DNA of 52,875 nt from Elusimicrobiota bacterium. Lineage in GTDB: Bacteria > CG03 > SLGR01. The stretch is from NCBI GenBank assembly GCA_003553445.1, contig PWEK01000058.1, forward strand, positions 1 through 52,875, written 5' to 3'. The number at the start of each line of letters is the position of its first letter. Within the stretch, counting starts at the first letter, position 1. Of the stretch, positions 8,240 through 17,846 are shown one piece after another. Made by a program: the position numbers and the translations under genes. The notes under the pieces were generated by a model. That model did no database searches. It was not told the origin of the DNA and saw nothing but the letters and a program-made list of their open reading frames with translations.

Positions 8240-9433
8240 ATGAAAAAAACAGCAACATTAATAATAACACTTGTATTATCGGTATCAGCGGTGTCGGCGG
8301 TGGAGATTGCTCCGTATTACAGTTATAACTTAACCCAGGGGGCTTCTGTTTCTCCTGAAGGGAACATGGGGTTTCTGCTTAACCTCTCCAACGATATAGG
8401 AACCATAGTGAGACCCATGGATGATCACAGTTTTATTGGATTCTACTCGGTAAGGTACCAGGGCCCGGGCCTAAAAAAACAGGAAGGAAGGCGGTTTAGG
8501 GAAAGGTACATGAATCACATTTTTGCGGGAAGACATCACTGGAATATAGGAGATATGACTCTTAAGTCCCAGCTGAGCGTTCTCCTGGAGAGAAGAAGGA
8601 GCGGCACAAACGAAACATGGCAGGGCGGCTTATACAATTTCAACCGTTACGGGGGAACAACGTCTCTTGAAAGAGAGCTTTACGGAGTAGACTCCGTTTT
8701 TTCTCTGGGGTATCATTTTGTGCAGTTTCCAAACTACACGGATCTGCTTGCCGAAATACGCCAGGGAGCGGATGCGGAAGATACGGCGGGAACTCAAAAT
8801 CACCACAGCATAAGGATGGCTTATTCGGGGGCGCTGGACTTATACAGCTTCGGATTAGCCTTCAATCCTCTCTTTTACACCAGACAGAGGGTTGCTGTTG
8901 ACGATGTGCAGGATGACGGGACTTTTTATTCATCCACGAAGCAGAGAGACCTGATTGTAGATGCTTCCGGGTCCCGGGTGTTTTTTCTTTCTGATTCAGC
9001 TATTGTTTCTCCTGAAATTGAGCTCAGGTACAAAACATCAAATCAGAACTACCAGCACTTTGAACACGCCACTTCAACCACCGCTGTGGAATATTTTGAC
9101 GGTTTTTTTAATTACATAGAGCCTTCTCTCTCTTCTCCTCTTTCGGTGAGGCTTGGCGATGGCTGGACTTACTTTTTTAATCCTTCTTTAAGCTTCCGCC
9201 AGTACCTAAACAGGGTGCCCAGGGACAGCTCAGGAGAGTTTCTGGATGGAAAGAAGCAGTACCGCCTTCTCGGGGTTCACTCAACCGGATTCAGAAAACA
9301 GACCGGTGAGAGTTCATCCACAACGCTGTTTTTTACATATCAGCATCAGACGTCAAATATGGAGTTTGAAAGGTATGCTCCGTATAATTATGCAGGGTTT
9401 TCTTTTGGCTTGAGATTCCAGATGGAGTATTGA
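8240..9433 (+). CDS. putative outer-membrane beta-barrel protein
   Basis: 397 aa from the ATG at 8240, selected over the in-frame ATG at 8219 because the protein then opens with a compact signal peptide (MKKTATLIITLVLSVSAV, cleaved near SAV-EIAPYY). GGAG at 8227-8230 lies upstream. The sequence is rich in aromatic residues and in alternating polar/hydrophobic strands, including FGLRFQMEY at the end, which fits a 14-18-strand barrel. No named family is recognised. It closes the FecR/barrel unit and converges with the DUF47 gene 5 nt downstream. Confidence 0.65.
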   Translation: MKKTATLIITLVLSVSAVSAVEIAPYYSYNLTQGASVSPEGNMGFLLNLSNDIGTIVRPMDDHSFIGFYSVRYQGPGLKKQEGRRFRERYMNHIFAGRHHWNIGDMTLKSQLSVLLERRRSGTNETWQGGLYNFNRYGGTTSLERELYGVDSVFSLGYHFVQFPNYTDLLAEIRQGADAEDTAGTQNHHSIRMAYSGALDLYSFGLAFNPLFYTRQRVAVDDVQDDGTFYSSTKQRDLIVDASGSRVFFLSDSAIVSPEIELRYKTSNQNYQHFEHATSTTAVEYFDGFFNYIEPSLSSPLSVRLGDGWTYFFNPSLSFRQYLNRVPRDSSGEFLDGKKQYRLLGVHSTGFRKQTGESSSTTLFFTYQHQTSNMEFERYAPYNYAGFSFGLRFQMEY

Positions 9434-9438
9434 GAAAG

Positions 9439-10089
9439 TCAGATACTTTCTTTTATTATAACCGTATCAAGCATATCGGCGGTATCTTCGGCTAAATCGG
9501 AGATATGCACAATATGAAAAACAAATTCTCTCAGGTGCATTTTTTCAGCAAGAGAGATATCTTTTGACTGAAATATTTTCTCGGTAAGGTGCCACTCGAG
9601 GGTATCGGTTTCCTCCTCTTTTGTGTTTACCATGTGTATTATCTCTCTTGTTTTATCACTGTTTTTTCCGTAGGGTTCTTCGGTTGATTTAACCAGGGGC
9701 AGTGTGGTTTCTTTTGTCAGCCGGGCTATATTTATTAAATCATTTTTAAATTTCTCCGGGACCTTAGGCTTTTGCGTTATTATAAAATCGCAGCATGATT
9801 CTGCGCTGTCAGCTATCTTATCCTGTTTTGCAACGTAGTTGATAATATCTTCTCTTATAGCCGGAAAAAAAGCCCCCTCATAAAGGTGTGATATTATTTC
9901 CCTCCTGAGCCTGTCTGCCTCGCTTTCAAGGAGGTGAGTCTGATATGCTTTTTTTTCTGCCTCTTTTATATTTCCATCAAGATAATCTTCAATGGTGATT
10001 ATCATGTTTTCTACTGAAGAATAAACCTTCTTCATATGGTTTTTTATTTCTTCAATAACCTTTTTTTCTTTTTTTCTGTTAAATATCAT
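9439..10089 (-). CDS. TIGR00153/DUF47 family protein (PhoU-like phosphate-transport accessory)
   Basis: 216 aa, the typical length of the family. It is almost entirely helical: the YLDGNIKEAEKKA segment, an ESEADRLRREIISHLYEGAFFP motif region, and DIINYVAKQDKIADSAES are characteristic of the PhoU-related DUF47 fold, in which E/D clusters can bind metal. In other genomes such genes usually sit next to a Pit-family phosphate transporter, which is not present here. The ATG at 10087-10089 has no Shine-Dalgarno sequence and lies only a few nt from a plausible promoter, so the transcript may be nearly leaderless. It is divergent from copA. Confidence 0.88.
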   Translation of the reverse strand: MIFNRKKEKKVIEEIKNHMKKVYSSVENMIITIEDYLDGNIKEAEKKAYQTHLLESEADRLRREIISHLYEGAFFPAIREDIINYVAKQDKIADSAESCCDFIITQKPKVPEKFKNDLINIARLTKETTLPLVKSTEEPYGKNSDKTREIIHMVNTKEEETDTLEWHLTEKIFQSKDISLAEKMHLREFVFHIVHISDLAEDTADMLDTVIIKESI

Positions 10090-10098
10090 CAGATAAAA

Positions 10099-10126
10099 TT
10101 TATCATATCCGCACGCGCGTTGTCAA
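10099..10126 (-). promoter_or_regulatory. putative promoter of the DUF47 gene
   Basis: Minus-strand -35 box TTGACA (10121-10126) and -10 box GATAAA (10099-10104) with a 16-nt spacer. Transcription from it would start only about 3 nt before the ATG. Confidence 0.4.
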
Positions 10127-10216
10127 TTTGCACATTTTTACAAAAAAAATTACGGGAAATTTTATTCCTCTTTTGCCTTACCGCCCCTGATGTGTAAAAG
10201 GTATTGAACTTAAAGC

Positions 10217-10246
10217 TTGACATATCCCCTGCGGTTATGCTGTAGT
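10217..10246 (+). promoter_or_regulatory. putative promoter of copA
   Basis: A consensus -35 TTGACA (10217-10222) is followed after 18 nt by TGTAGT (10241-10246). The spacer contains an imperfect ATCCCC-TGC-GGTTAT dyad that loosely recalls CsoR-type copper operators. The -10 box is weak and the dyad imperfect, so this is tentative. Confidence 0.35.
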
Positions 10247-10315
10247 ACTATAAATATAAAGAGAACTGAAGTTATGGGGAACACCTTTGCATTATGAAAC
10301 AGGAGGGAAAATAGA

Positions 10316-12733
10316 TTGAAAAAGAAAACACTGAAAATAATTGGCATGTCCTGCGCAAGCTGCGCCCGGACAATAGAAAAGGCCCTTGGGTCTTTAAAAG
10401 GGGTTCAGCGGGCAAATGTAAACTTTGCTACCGGTAAAGGTAGCGTTGAATACGATGAAAAAATAACGGGACCTGAAAAACTAAAAAAAGCTGTTTCCGA
10501 TGCGGGATACGATACTGTTTCTGAAGAAAGTAAAGAGATATTTAAAATCGAGGGTATGAGTTGCGCAAGCTGCGCACGCACGATAGAAGGGGTTTTAAAG
10601 AAGATGGACGGGGTTTTACAGGCAACTGTTAATTTTGCGGCCGGGAATCTGACTGTAACTTATGACAGGGGCAGGGTTTCGGCGGCGGAAATGAAAAAAG
10701 AAGTCAGGAATATTGGATATTTTCTCAGAGAGGAAAAAAAGAAGTCTGCAGGAGAGGATTACGATAAAGAGGAAAAAATGCTGAAAAAGGCGTCGGATAA
10801 AGTAATATTTTCCTTTATATTTACAATACCTGTCTTTATTCTTATGTTTATAAATCTTCTTGAAGGCGGCATCTCTGCCCGCTTTCCCGGTTCCGCCCGG
10901 CTATGGGTTTTAATACAGGGTTTTCTTGCACTTCCGGTTGTCTTCATAGCCGGCTTTGAGACCCACCGGGGCTCTTTAAAGGCTCTCCGCCGGGGCGCTG
11001 CAAATATGAATGTTCTGATAACGCTTGGAACCTTCGCCGCATACGGATACGGTTTAGCTGCCTTATTTGTTGATGTTCATCCCTTTTTCGGCCTTTCAGC
11101 CGGTATTATGGCTTTTCATCTTCTTGGGCGTTTCCTTGAAACCAGGGCCAGGGGAAAAGCCTCCCGGGCTATAAAGAAGCTTCTTCAGATGGAGGCCAAA
11201 AGTGCACGTATTATATCCGGCGGTGAGGAAAAGGAGGTTCCCATAGAAGAGGTTCTTATCGGGGATATCATGATGGTAAGGCCGGGAGAGAAGATACCTA
11301 CAGACGGCGAAGTTACCGAGGGCTCAAGCGCAATTGACGAGTCAATGGCCACAGGGGAGTCAATGCCCGTAGAAAAGAAAAAAGGCGACGGGGTGATAGG
11401 AGCCACAATCAACAAGCAGGGTTCTTTGAAGGTTAAGGCGACCCGCATAGGAAAAGACACTTTCCTTTCACAGGTGATTAAGATGGTCGAAGAAGCGCAG
11501 GGAACTAAGGTCCCCATTCAGGATTTTGCGGATAAGGTTACCGGTTATTTTGTTCCGGTGGTTGTCTCTATAGCTCTAGTTACCTTTATTTTATGGATGC
11601 TTTTCGGGCCCGCTCCGGCATTGTCATCGGCGCTTTTTGCAGGTATAGCTGTTTTAGTGATTGCCTGCCCCTGCGCGCTTGGGCTGGCTACCCCGACTGC
11701 TCTTATGGTCGGTACAGGTAAAGGAGCGCAAAGCGGCGTACTGATTCGAGACGGCGCTGCAATACAGACTATGAAAGAAGTGACGGTTATTGTTCTGGAT
11801 AAAACCGGTACTATTACGAAGGGTGAGCCCGAGGTGACGGATATTATACCCGTCGGGGAGTTTTCCGAAAAAGAGATTCTACGAATTGCCGCCTCCGCTG
11901 AAAACCCTTCAGAGCACCCGCTGGGTGAGGCGATAGTTAGTAAAGCCCGCAGCGAAGGGGTTGGTATTGAAGATGTTGATGGGTTTAATGCCGTTGTAGG
12001 CCACGGGGTTGAATGCAAAGTTAAAGGTAAAAAAGTACTGGTGGGAAGCCAGAAATTAATGAAGAAAGAGGGAATAGAATTTTCAGATCTCAAGGATACC
12101 CTTATCCGCCTGGAAGAGGAGGCAAAAACTGTAATGCTCCTTGCATATGACGGAAAACCTGAAGGAGTTATTGCGGTAGCCGACACGTTAAAAGAGGATT
12201 CAGCAGGAGCCATTGAAGAGCTGAAAAAGATGAATATTTCTCCTGTTATGATTACGGGGGACAATAAACGAACGGCAAAGGCAATAGCTTCAAAGGTGGG
12301 AATAGAAAAAGTCCTGGCGGAAGTTCTTCCTGATGAGAAAGTTTCAGAGATTAAATCTCTGCAGGCAGAAGGGGAAATAGTGGCAATGGCCGGAGATGGA
12401 ATAAATGATGCGCCGGCCTTAAAACAGGCCAACGTGGGAATAGCCATCGGAACCGGCACCGATATAGCGATAGAATCTTCGGATTTAACCCTCATCCAAG
12501 GCGAGTTGAGCGCAATAGTTTCAGGCGTTAAGCTGAGCAGGTATACTTTTGCCACTATCAGGCAGAACCTGTTCTGGGCCTTTATTTACAATACGGTGGC
12601 TATCCCCGTTGCGGCACTCGGGTATTTAAACCCGATTATTGCGGCCGGGGCAATGACGGTCAGCTCTATATGCGTAGTTTTAAATTCTCTGCGCCTGCGA
12701 AAAAAAGACATATCCATGGCAACCGCCTCTTAA
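10316..12733 (+). CDS. copA: copper-exporting P-type ATPase (P1B-1)
   Basis: 805 aa with a TTG start preceded by GGAGGG. Two N-terminal heavy-metal-associated domains carry GMSCASC (Cys13/16 and Cys83/86). The membrane region contains the metal-binding CPC of the ACPCALGL segment near residue 449. The cytoplasmic loop has the phosphorylated Asp495 in DKTGTITKG, an SEHPLG nucleotide-site motif and [10 protein letters not shown] near 692. Together these define a Cu(I)-ATPase that exports copper across the inner membrane. Eight membrane helices are expected. No chaperone or CsoR/CueR regulator gene is adjacent. The gene is divergent from DUF47, with a 226-nt shared intergenic region. Confidence 0.95.
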   Translation: MKKKTLKIIGMSCASCARTIEKALGSLKGVQRANVNFATGKGSVEYDEKITGPEKLKKAVSDAGYDTVSEESKEIFKIEGMSCASCARTIEGVLKKMDGVLQATVNFAAGNLTVTYDRGRVSAAEMKKEVRNIGYFLREEKKKSAGEDYDKEEKMLKKASDKVIFSFIFTIPVFILMFINLLEGGISARFPGSARLWVLIQGFLALPVVFIAGFETHRGSLKALRRGAANMNVLITLGTFAAYGYGLAALFVDVHPFFGLSAGIMAFHLLGRFLETRARGKASRAIKKLLQMEAKSARIISGGEEKEVPIEEVLIGDIMMVRPGEKIPTDGEVTEGSSAIDESMATGESMPVEKKKGDGVIGATINKQGSLKVKATRIGKDTFLSQVIKMVEEAQGTKVPIQDFADKVTGYFVPVVVSIALVTFILWMLFGPAPALSSALFAGIAVLVIACPCALGLATPTALMVGTGKGAQSGVLIRDGAAIQTMKEVTVIVLDKTGTITKGEPEVTDIIPVGEFSEKEILRIAASAENPSEHPLGEAIVSKARSEGVGIEDVDGFNAVVGHGVECKVKGKKVLVGSQKLMKKEGIEFSDLKDTLIRLEEEAKTVMLLAYDGKPEGVIAVADTLKEDSAGAIEELKKMNISPVMITGDNKRTAKAIASKVGIEKVLAEVLPDEKVSEIKSLQAEGEIVAMAGDGINDAPALKQANVGIAIGTGTDIAIESSDLTLIQGELSAIVSGVKLSRYTFATIRQNLFWAFIYNTVAIPVAALGYLNPIIAAGAMTVSSICVVLNSLRLRKKDISMATAS

Positions 12734-12920
12734 GTGATAATTGGGAAGCACTGCCGGTTTTTTGAGTTTTAGGTATGCATAATTACAGCTTTTTTTACCG
12801 GTCAGCTACAATTATTTTCATTATTTGACAGGCAGGTCTTTATAGTGTAAGTTGATTTGATATATGGAAAGAGCCCTTCATTTTGTTTAGAATGAAATAT
12901 AAAGTGTTAAAAGAAAAATT

Positions 12921-13688
12921 ATGAACAAAAAAAATTATTCCAGTAAGAAAATAAAGCTTTTCGATTCTCATGCTCATTTGCTAGACGGCAGGCTAAAGGG
13001 AGATGAGCAAATTATGGATGAGGTTGATAGAGCAGTGACTGTCTTTGAGCCCGGAGAGGGCATCAGGGAATATGAGAAACTGCTGGCTAATCCCAGGCTT
13101 TATGGGGCATGCGGCGTGCATCCTCATTATGCCGACGGGTATAGTGAGAAGGAAAATGAGCTTGTAGAAGGGCTTGGCTTTGATAAAACAGTTGCCCTTG
13201 GGGAGACGGGGCTTGATTTTCATTATGAAAATTCTCCCCGCGAGATTCAAAAAGAAGCATTTGCCAGTCAGCTTAAGCTTGCCGATTCTCTTTCTCTCCC
13301 GGTTATAGTACATTCAAGGAAAGCCTTCAGGGAGACTATGCGGATACTGGAGGGTTTCAATGGAGATGTTCTTTTTCACTGTTTTTCCGAGGGGCCCCGC
13401 GAAATGGAAGAGGTTATGGAAAGAGGATATTACGTTTCCACAGGAGGCATAATAACTTTTCCTTCAGCGGAGAGCGTCAGAGAGGCCTTTAAAGTTGCCG
13501 TTAATGAAAGAGTACTCATAGAGACGGATTCTCCGTACCTTGCGCCTGTGCCTAAGCGGGGAAAGGTTAACAGGCCCCTGTGGGTGAGATATGTGGCAGG
13601 GCGTCTTGCGGAAATAAAGGGCATTTCTCTTCCGGAGATGTCGGTTATGACCTATAATAACGCGTCAGTATTTTTCGGTATAGAATAA
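12921..13688 (+). CDS. TatD family metal-dependent hydrolase
   Basis: 255 aa TIM-barrel hydrolase (DNase/deacylase superfamily). Metal-ligand motifs appear in order: DSHAHL near the N-terminus, GETGLDFHY, VIVHSRKA, HCFSEG and ETDSPYLAP. The family includes 3'-5' exonucleases, but the substrate here cannot be read from sequence. The start codon lies about 15 codons before the first motif, as usual. Its stop overlaps the ATG of the MATE gene by one base, so it heads a run of seven co-directional genes. Confidence 0.93.
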   Translation: MNKKNYSSKKIKLFDSHAHLLDGRLKGDEQIMDEVDRAVTVFEPGEGIREYEKLLANPRLYGACGVHPHYADGYSEKENELVEGLGFDKTVALGETGLDFHYENSPREIQKEAFASQLKLADSLSLPVIVHSRKAFRETMRILEGFNGDVLFHCFSEGPREMEEVMERGYYVSTGGIITFPSAESVREAFKVAVNERVLIETDSPYLAPVPKRGKVNRPLWVRYVAGRLAEIKGISLPEMSVMTYNNASVFFGIE

Positions 13689-15106
13689 TGGCCGGAAGCG
13701 GAAAGGTAAACTTAACCACCGGCAATCCGTTAAAGAAGGTCTTTGTTCTTTCAATTCCACTTATTATAAGCAAACTTATGCATGTTCTCTACAATATCGT
13801 GGATACTGCCTGGCTGGGCATGCTGGGCAAAGAAGAGGTGGCGGCTATGGCGTTTGTTTTTCCGGTCATTTTTTTTGTTATATCGATCGGAATAGGTATA
13901 GGAATTGCAGGGTCGGTTCTGGTTGCGCAGTATGAGGGTGCGGGGGAAGAGCAAAATGTTAATTTCGCTGCAGCCCAGACCTTCAGCTTTACTTTTTTTA
14001 TTACGATAATAATCTCTGTTATCGGCTATTTTCGCAGCGCTGATCTTGTAATACTCCTTGGGGCAACTGAATCGGTGGTGCCGCTGGCTGAGGCTTACCT
14101 GAAAGTAATTTTTTCGGGGTTAATTTTTCTTTTCGTTTTTTTTATTTTCAATTCGCTTATGAGAGGCTGGGGTAATACCCTAACACCGATGAAAATAATG
14201 GTGGTTACAAATATATTAAACATTATTCTTGACCCGCTGCTGATATTCGGCATCTGGATTTTTCCAAGACTGGGAATAGCAGGGGCCGCTTATGCAACTG
14301 TTTTTTCCGGGATAATTGCAGCTGCTGCCGGTCTCTATATTCTTTTCCGGGGAAAACATGCCCTTAAGCTTCAACTTCCTGATTTTATGCCCCAACTTAA
14401 GGTTATTAAAAAACTTTTTCTTTTGGGCTGGCCGGCAATAGTGGAACATGCCCTGAAAGCCGTAGGTATAATGATTCTTACGGGTATCGTGGCTGTTTTC
14501 GGCACGGTGTATGTTGCCGCTTTCGGCATAGGGACCAGGGTTTTTTCAGTGGTCATTATGCTTGCGCTTGCGGTTTCTATGGCGGTGGCTTCTGCGGTAG
14601 GGCAGAACCTGGGAGCGGGCCTGCCCCGGAGAGCCAGGGATTTGACAAGGGTCTCTTCCATTACGGTAGGGGTTGTTCTTATTTTTTTCGGAGTAGCCAT
14701 ATATTATGGCAATTCATCTATAGCTTCTCTCTTTATGAGGGCGGGAGACAAAGAGGTGATTGAAACTGCCGGGGCTTTTTTAAAAAGACTTGCCTTTGCG
14801 GCGCCTTTTATAGGTGTTGTGATAACGATGAGGGGGGCTTTCAAGGGCGCCGGGAGAACCCTTCAGTCCATGTTTATCGGTATTTCCGGACTGCTGGGGG
14901 TTAGGGTTCTTTATGCCTGGTTCGCCGGGGTGCAGAATAATAATCCAAATGGCATATGGAATGCTTTTATAGTAAGCGGTATTATAGAAGTTATGATATG
15001 TATTATTTATTACCTGAAAGGAAACTGGGCGGTTCCGGCTGTTGAACTATCTCCGGCAAATTCAAGGGTTATCGGAGTTCCCGAGGAGAATGAATTGACA
15101 GAATAG
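13688..15106 (+). CDS. MATE family multidrug/metabolite efflux transporter
   Basis: 472 aa integral membrane protein with about 12 hydrophobic helices. The N-terminal PLKKVFVLSIPLIISKLMH and DTAWLGMLGKEEVAAMA segments match the MATE (MatE/NorM/DinF) family, and the internal pseudo-repeat starts around residue 240 with LGWPAIVEHALKAVG. It would exchange cations for organic substrates across the inner membrane; the substrate is unknown. Start overlaps the tatD stop by one base. Confidence 0.93.
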   Translation: MAGSGKVNLTTGNPLKKVFVLSIPLIISKLMHVLYNIVDTAWLGMLGKEEVAAMAFVFPVIFFVISIGIGIGIAGSVLVAQYEGAGEEQNVNFAAAQTFSFTFFITIIISVIGYFRSADLVILLGATESVVPLAEAYLKVIFSGLIFLFVFFIFNSLMRGWGNTLTPMKIMVVTNILNIILDPLLIFGIWIFPRLGIAGAAYATVFSGIIAAAAGLYILFRGKHALKLQLPDFMPQLKVIKKLFLLGWPAIVEHALKAVGIMILTGIVAVFGTVYVAAFGIGTRVFSVVIMLALAVSMAVASAVGQNLGAGLPRRARDLTRVSSITVGVVLIFFGVAIYYGNSSIASLFMRAGDKEVIETAGAFLKRLAFAAPFIGVVITMRGAFKGAGRTLQSMFIGISGLLGVRVLYAWFAGVQNNNPNGIWNAFIVSGIIEVMICIIYYLKGNWAVPAVELSPANSRVIGVPEENELTE

Positions 15107-15167
15107 TCTAATTGACTGTATATTACTAAGGTTGGCGGAATAATTAAAGTCTAAAGGGAGGCTAAAA

Positions 15168-15374
15168 ATGAGAGAATGCAATATTGAAAAAAACAAATCC
15201 ATGTGCAACTGTACTTATGAACCCTGTCCAAGAAAGGGGGTATGCTGCGAATGCATAATGTACCATAAGAGATCAGGCGGGGTCCCGGCGTGCTTTTTTT
15301 CAGATGAAGCGGAACGCTCCTATGACAGGTCAGTGGAAAATTTCATAAAGTCTTATAGAGAGAACGGTTTTTAG
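15168..15374 (+). CDS. DUF6485 family Cys-rich small protein
   Basis: 68 aa. Contains [18 protein letters not shown] and a later PACFF segment, the pattern of the DUF6485 family found mainly in anaerobes. The cysteines suggest a metal or Fe-S site, but no function is known. An AGGGAGG lies before the ATG. Its TAG stop is immediately followed by the GTG of the Nudix gene. Confidence 0.85.
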   Translation: MRECNIEKNKSMCNCTYEPCPRKGVCCECIMYHKRSGGVPACFFSDEAERSYDRSVENFIKSYRENGF

Positions 15375-15866
15375 GTGAGAGAGTTTAAATACTGTCCGTA
15401 TTGTTCCTCTCTTCTTCATTCTAAAAGAGACGAGGGAAGAGACCGTATGGCCTGCGGGCAATGCGGGTGGATTAATTATCTTAACCCGGTTCCCGCTACC
15501 GCAGCGCTGGTTGTAAATGAGAAAAATGAAATACTACTGGTTAAAAGAGCTGTGGAGCCGGAATCCGGCAGATGGTCTCTTCCCGGGGGTTTTATTGAGA
15601 TAGAAGAGACCCCGGAGGCTGCTGCTTTAAGAGAGCTTAAAGAAGAAACAGGGCTGACGGGAAGGGTGGAGAGATTGATAGGGGCATACCGCCAGGAAAG
15701 CAGCATATACCGGGCGGTGCTTATTCTGGGATACAGGGTGAGGGCTGTATCCGGAAGGCTCAAGGCAGCGGGGGATGTATCCGAGACCCGGTTTGTGAAC
15801 CGGGGAAATCTTCCGCCGATACCATTTAAAAGCCACAGCAGGATACTGAAAAAGGAGGGCTTTTGA
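15375..15866 (+). CDS. Nudix hydrolase with N-terminal zinc ribbon
   Basis: 163 aa, GTG start abutting the previous stop. Residues 1-32 form a zinc ribbon (CPYCSS ... CGQCGW), as in NADH-pyrophosphatase-like Nudix proteins. The Nudix box GX5EX7REUXEEXGU is intact (GGFIEIEETPEAAALRELKE followed by ETGL). The protein probably cleaves a nucleoside diphosphate derivative, NAD(H) or ADP-ribose being candidates; it is shorter than true NudC. Confidence 0.9.
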   Translation: MREFKYCPYCSSLLHSKRDEGRDRMACGQCGWINYLNPVPATAALVVNEKNEILLVKRAVEPESGRWSLPGGFIEIEETPEAAALRELKEETGLTGRVERLIGAYRQESSIYRAVLILGYRVRAVSGRLKAAGDVSETRFVNRGNLPPIPFKSHSRILKKEGF

Positions 15867-16825
15867 AAAGAAAGTATCTTTTCGGACCTGTCCCCTCAAG
15901 AAGACTTGGGTATTCCCTGGGGGTTGATATTGTTCCCTACAAAACATGCACGCTTGATTGTGTTTATTGTGAATGCGGAAAGACCACAAAACTCAGAAAC
16001 CGAAGAAGCAGCTATGTTTCAGCTTCGGACGTAATCAGGGAGCTTAGCGATTATCTTTCCAAAGAACCCAAACTGGATTACATTACTTTTTCGGGAGGGG
16101 GTGAACCGGTATTAAATACCGAAATAGGGAAAATCATAGAGTTTATAAAAACCAGTTATGACGCTTATAAAGTGGCTCTTCTCACTAACGGAACCCTTTT
16201 TGGCGATAAAAAGGCGCGGGAGGATGTAAGCATGTGTGACCTTATAATACCTTCTGTAGACGCCGCCAGCGAAAAGGCATTTAAAAAAATAAACAGACCT
16301 GCTCCCGGGATATCAGCAAGTAGCGTTATTAAAGGAATTGAGTTGCTCAACCGTGAAGTCAGCGGGAAATTATGGGTTGAGGTTTTTGTAATACCCGGAA
16401 TAAATGACAATGAAGGTGAGCTTAGGAAAATAAAAGAGGCGCTTATCAGAATAGGACCGGAAAAGGTTCAGCTCAACACCCTGGACAGACCCGGTACCGT
16501 AAAAGATTTAAAGAGCGCAGGCAGGGAAAAACTGCTTAATATATGTGAATATTTTTCGCCTCTGAAAACAGAAATAATAGGGAGATATGGAGGAAGTAAA
16601 AAGAGAGATTTTGCTTCCAGTGACATGAAAGAGAAGATGCTTCTTCTTCTTTCACGGCGTCCCTGTACGCTGGAAGATCTATCTGAAGTATTTTCACCCC
16701 AAAAAAATGACCTTGAAAAATATTTGAAGGAACTGAAAAACTCTGGTAGAATACAGAGTTATAAGGGGGAGAGAGGGTTGTTTTACAGAGCACCGGAAGA
16801 AGAAAACAAAAAAGCAGAAAGATGA
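15863..16825 (+). CDS. radical SAM protein (COG0731-like) with C-terminal helical domain
   Basis: 320 aa. TTG start overlapping the Nudix stop (TTGA), with AAAGGAGG upstream. The N-terminus reads FGPVPSRRLGYSLGVDIVP, characteristic of the Fe-S oxidoreductase group COG0731, then the radical-SAM cluster motif CTLDCVYC (CxxxCxxC) and a TFSGGGEPVLN SAM-binding segment. Residues about 245-310 look like a winged-helix tail (LLSRRPCTLEDLSEVF). The reaction is unknown; relatives of this group include the tRNA-wyosine TYW1 lineage. Confidence 0.88.
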   Translation: MKRKYLFGPVPSRRLGYSLGVDIVPYKTCTLDCVYCECGKTTKLRNRRSSYVSASDVIRELSDYLSKEPKLDYITFSGGGEPVLNTEIGKIIEFIKTSYDAYKVALLTNGTLFGDKKAREDVSMCDLIIPSVDAASEKAFKKINRPAPGISASSVIKGIELLNREVSGKLWVEVFVIPGINDNEGELRKIKEALIRIGPEKVQLNTLDRPGTVKDLKSAGREKLLNICEYFSPLKTEIIGRYGGSKKRDFASSDMKEKMLLLLSRRPCTLEDLSEVFSPQKNDLEKYLKELKNSGRIQSYKGERGLFYRAPEEENKKAER

Positions 16826-17496
16826 AAGAAAATATTAGTGAAAAAGCGGCAAAAATCATAGAGCAGCTTCCCCGTGGGGTCAGCCTGGAAGCAGCCTGCA
16901 AAAACCGAAAGGCAGAAGAGATTCAAGAGGCTGTTGACGCGGGAGTTAAAATCCTGGGGCAGAACTATATACAACAAGCCCGGGATACCTATGATAATGT
17001 TAGAGGTGATATTTCCTGGCATTTTATAGGGCATCTTCAGCGGAACAAGGTCAAATATGCTGTTAAAATATTTGATATGATAGAATCACTTGATTCCATT
17101 CGTCTTGCTCGTGAATTGAATAAAAGATGCGCAAAAGAAGAGCGGACTATTAATTGCCTGGTGGAGATAAACAGCGCGAAGGAAGAAAACAAGTACGGTA
17201 TATTACCGGAAAACACAGTGGAGTTTGTAAAAGAGGCTGCGCGGTTTGAAAATATAAAAATTAAGGGTCTTATGACGATGGGGGCTCTCAGCGGAACGCC
17301 CGAAGAATTCCGCCCGTATTTTCGAACTGTTAAAAATCTTTTTTATAAGCTAAGGGAAATGAGTATTGAAGGCGTGGAGATGAAGGTTCTTTCGATGGGC
17401 ATGTCCGCTTCATATAAAACGGCAATAGAGGAAGGGGCGAACCTGGTTAGAATAGGGACTTCAATCTTCGGACCGAGACAGGAGAGACAGGAATGA
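16822..17496 (+). CDS. YggS family pyridoxal-phosphate homeostasis protein
   Basis: 224 aa, alanine-racemase N-terminal fold. Motifs include ILGQNYIQQARD (usual GENY/GQNY region), WHFIGHLQRNK, and the C-terminal LSMGMSASYKTAIEEGANLVRIGTSIFG phosphate-binding region, of which SMGMS is the signature. It binds PLP as a carrier and buffer in the cytoplasm. It overlaps the radical SAM gene by 4 nt and DUF4404 by 4 nt. Confidence 0.93.
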   Translation: MKENISEKAAKIIEQLPRGVSLEAACKNRKAEEIQEAVDAGVKILGQNYIQQARDTYDNVRGDISWHFIGHLQRNKVKYAVKIFDMIESLDSIRLARELNKRCAKEERTINCLVEINSAKEENKYGILPENTVEFVKEAARFENIKIKGLMTMGALSGTPEEFRPYFRTVKNLFYKLREMSIEGVEMKVLSMGMSASYKTAIEEGANLVRIGTSIFGPRQERQE

Positions 17497-17750
17497 AAAA
17501 ACTCAATGAGATTATTAAAGAGCTGGAGAAGAAGTCTGAGGAGATAAAAGGAGACGATCCGGATTCTGCGGGAAGAATAAAAGAGGTGGCCGGAAAGCTT
17601 AAGAGTAAGACTTCCGGAGAATCCGAAGAACACAGGGATTCTATAATAGAGCATCTCAGGGAAAATATATATCATTTCGAAACAAGACACCCTGTCATAG
17701 GGGAACTTCTGGAACGGGCGGTAAACCAGCTCTCCGGTATGGGTATATAA
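17493..17750 (+). CDS. DUF4404 family small protein
   Basis: 85 aa, mainly charged helix, ending HPVIGELLERAVNQLSGMGI. The HP...LS.MGI ending is the hallmark of DUF4404. Function is unknown. Overlaps yggS by 4 nt and is the last gene of the 12.9-17.75 kb unit. Confidence 0.75.
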   Translation: MKKLNEIIKELEKKSEEIKGDDPDSAGRIKEVAGKLKSKTSGESEEHRDSIIEHLRENIYHFETRHPVIGELLERAVNQLSGMGI

Positions 17751-17752
17751 TC

Positions 17753-17773
17753 CGGCTAATATTTCATTGGCCG
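17753..17773. terminator. stem-loop in convergent gap, possible bidirectional terminator
   Basis: CGGCTAAT (17753-17760) and ATTGGCCG (17766-17773) form an 8-bp stem with one G-U pair and a 5-nt loop, between the convergent DUF4404 and PorV genes. There is no T-run on either side, so intrinsic termination is uncertain. Confidence 0.35.
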
Positions 17774-17846
17774 CTCACCCATAACTAAAGTTAATATTTA
17801 CTTAAGCTGAATAATTAAACACTCCCCCGATAAATATTTTTTAAAC

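Noticed and set aside
11545-12555. 336-codon open frame opposite copA
   Set aside because: Overlaps the conserved ATPase domains on the other strand; low-complexity Ser/Ala/Ile content and no recognisable motif.
12825-12853. TTGACA-17-TAAGTT promoter-like pair before tatD
   Set aside because: The -10 match is only three of six, so I do not list it as a feature.
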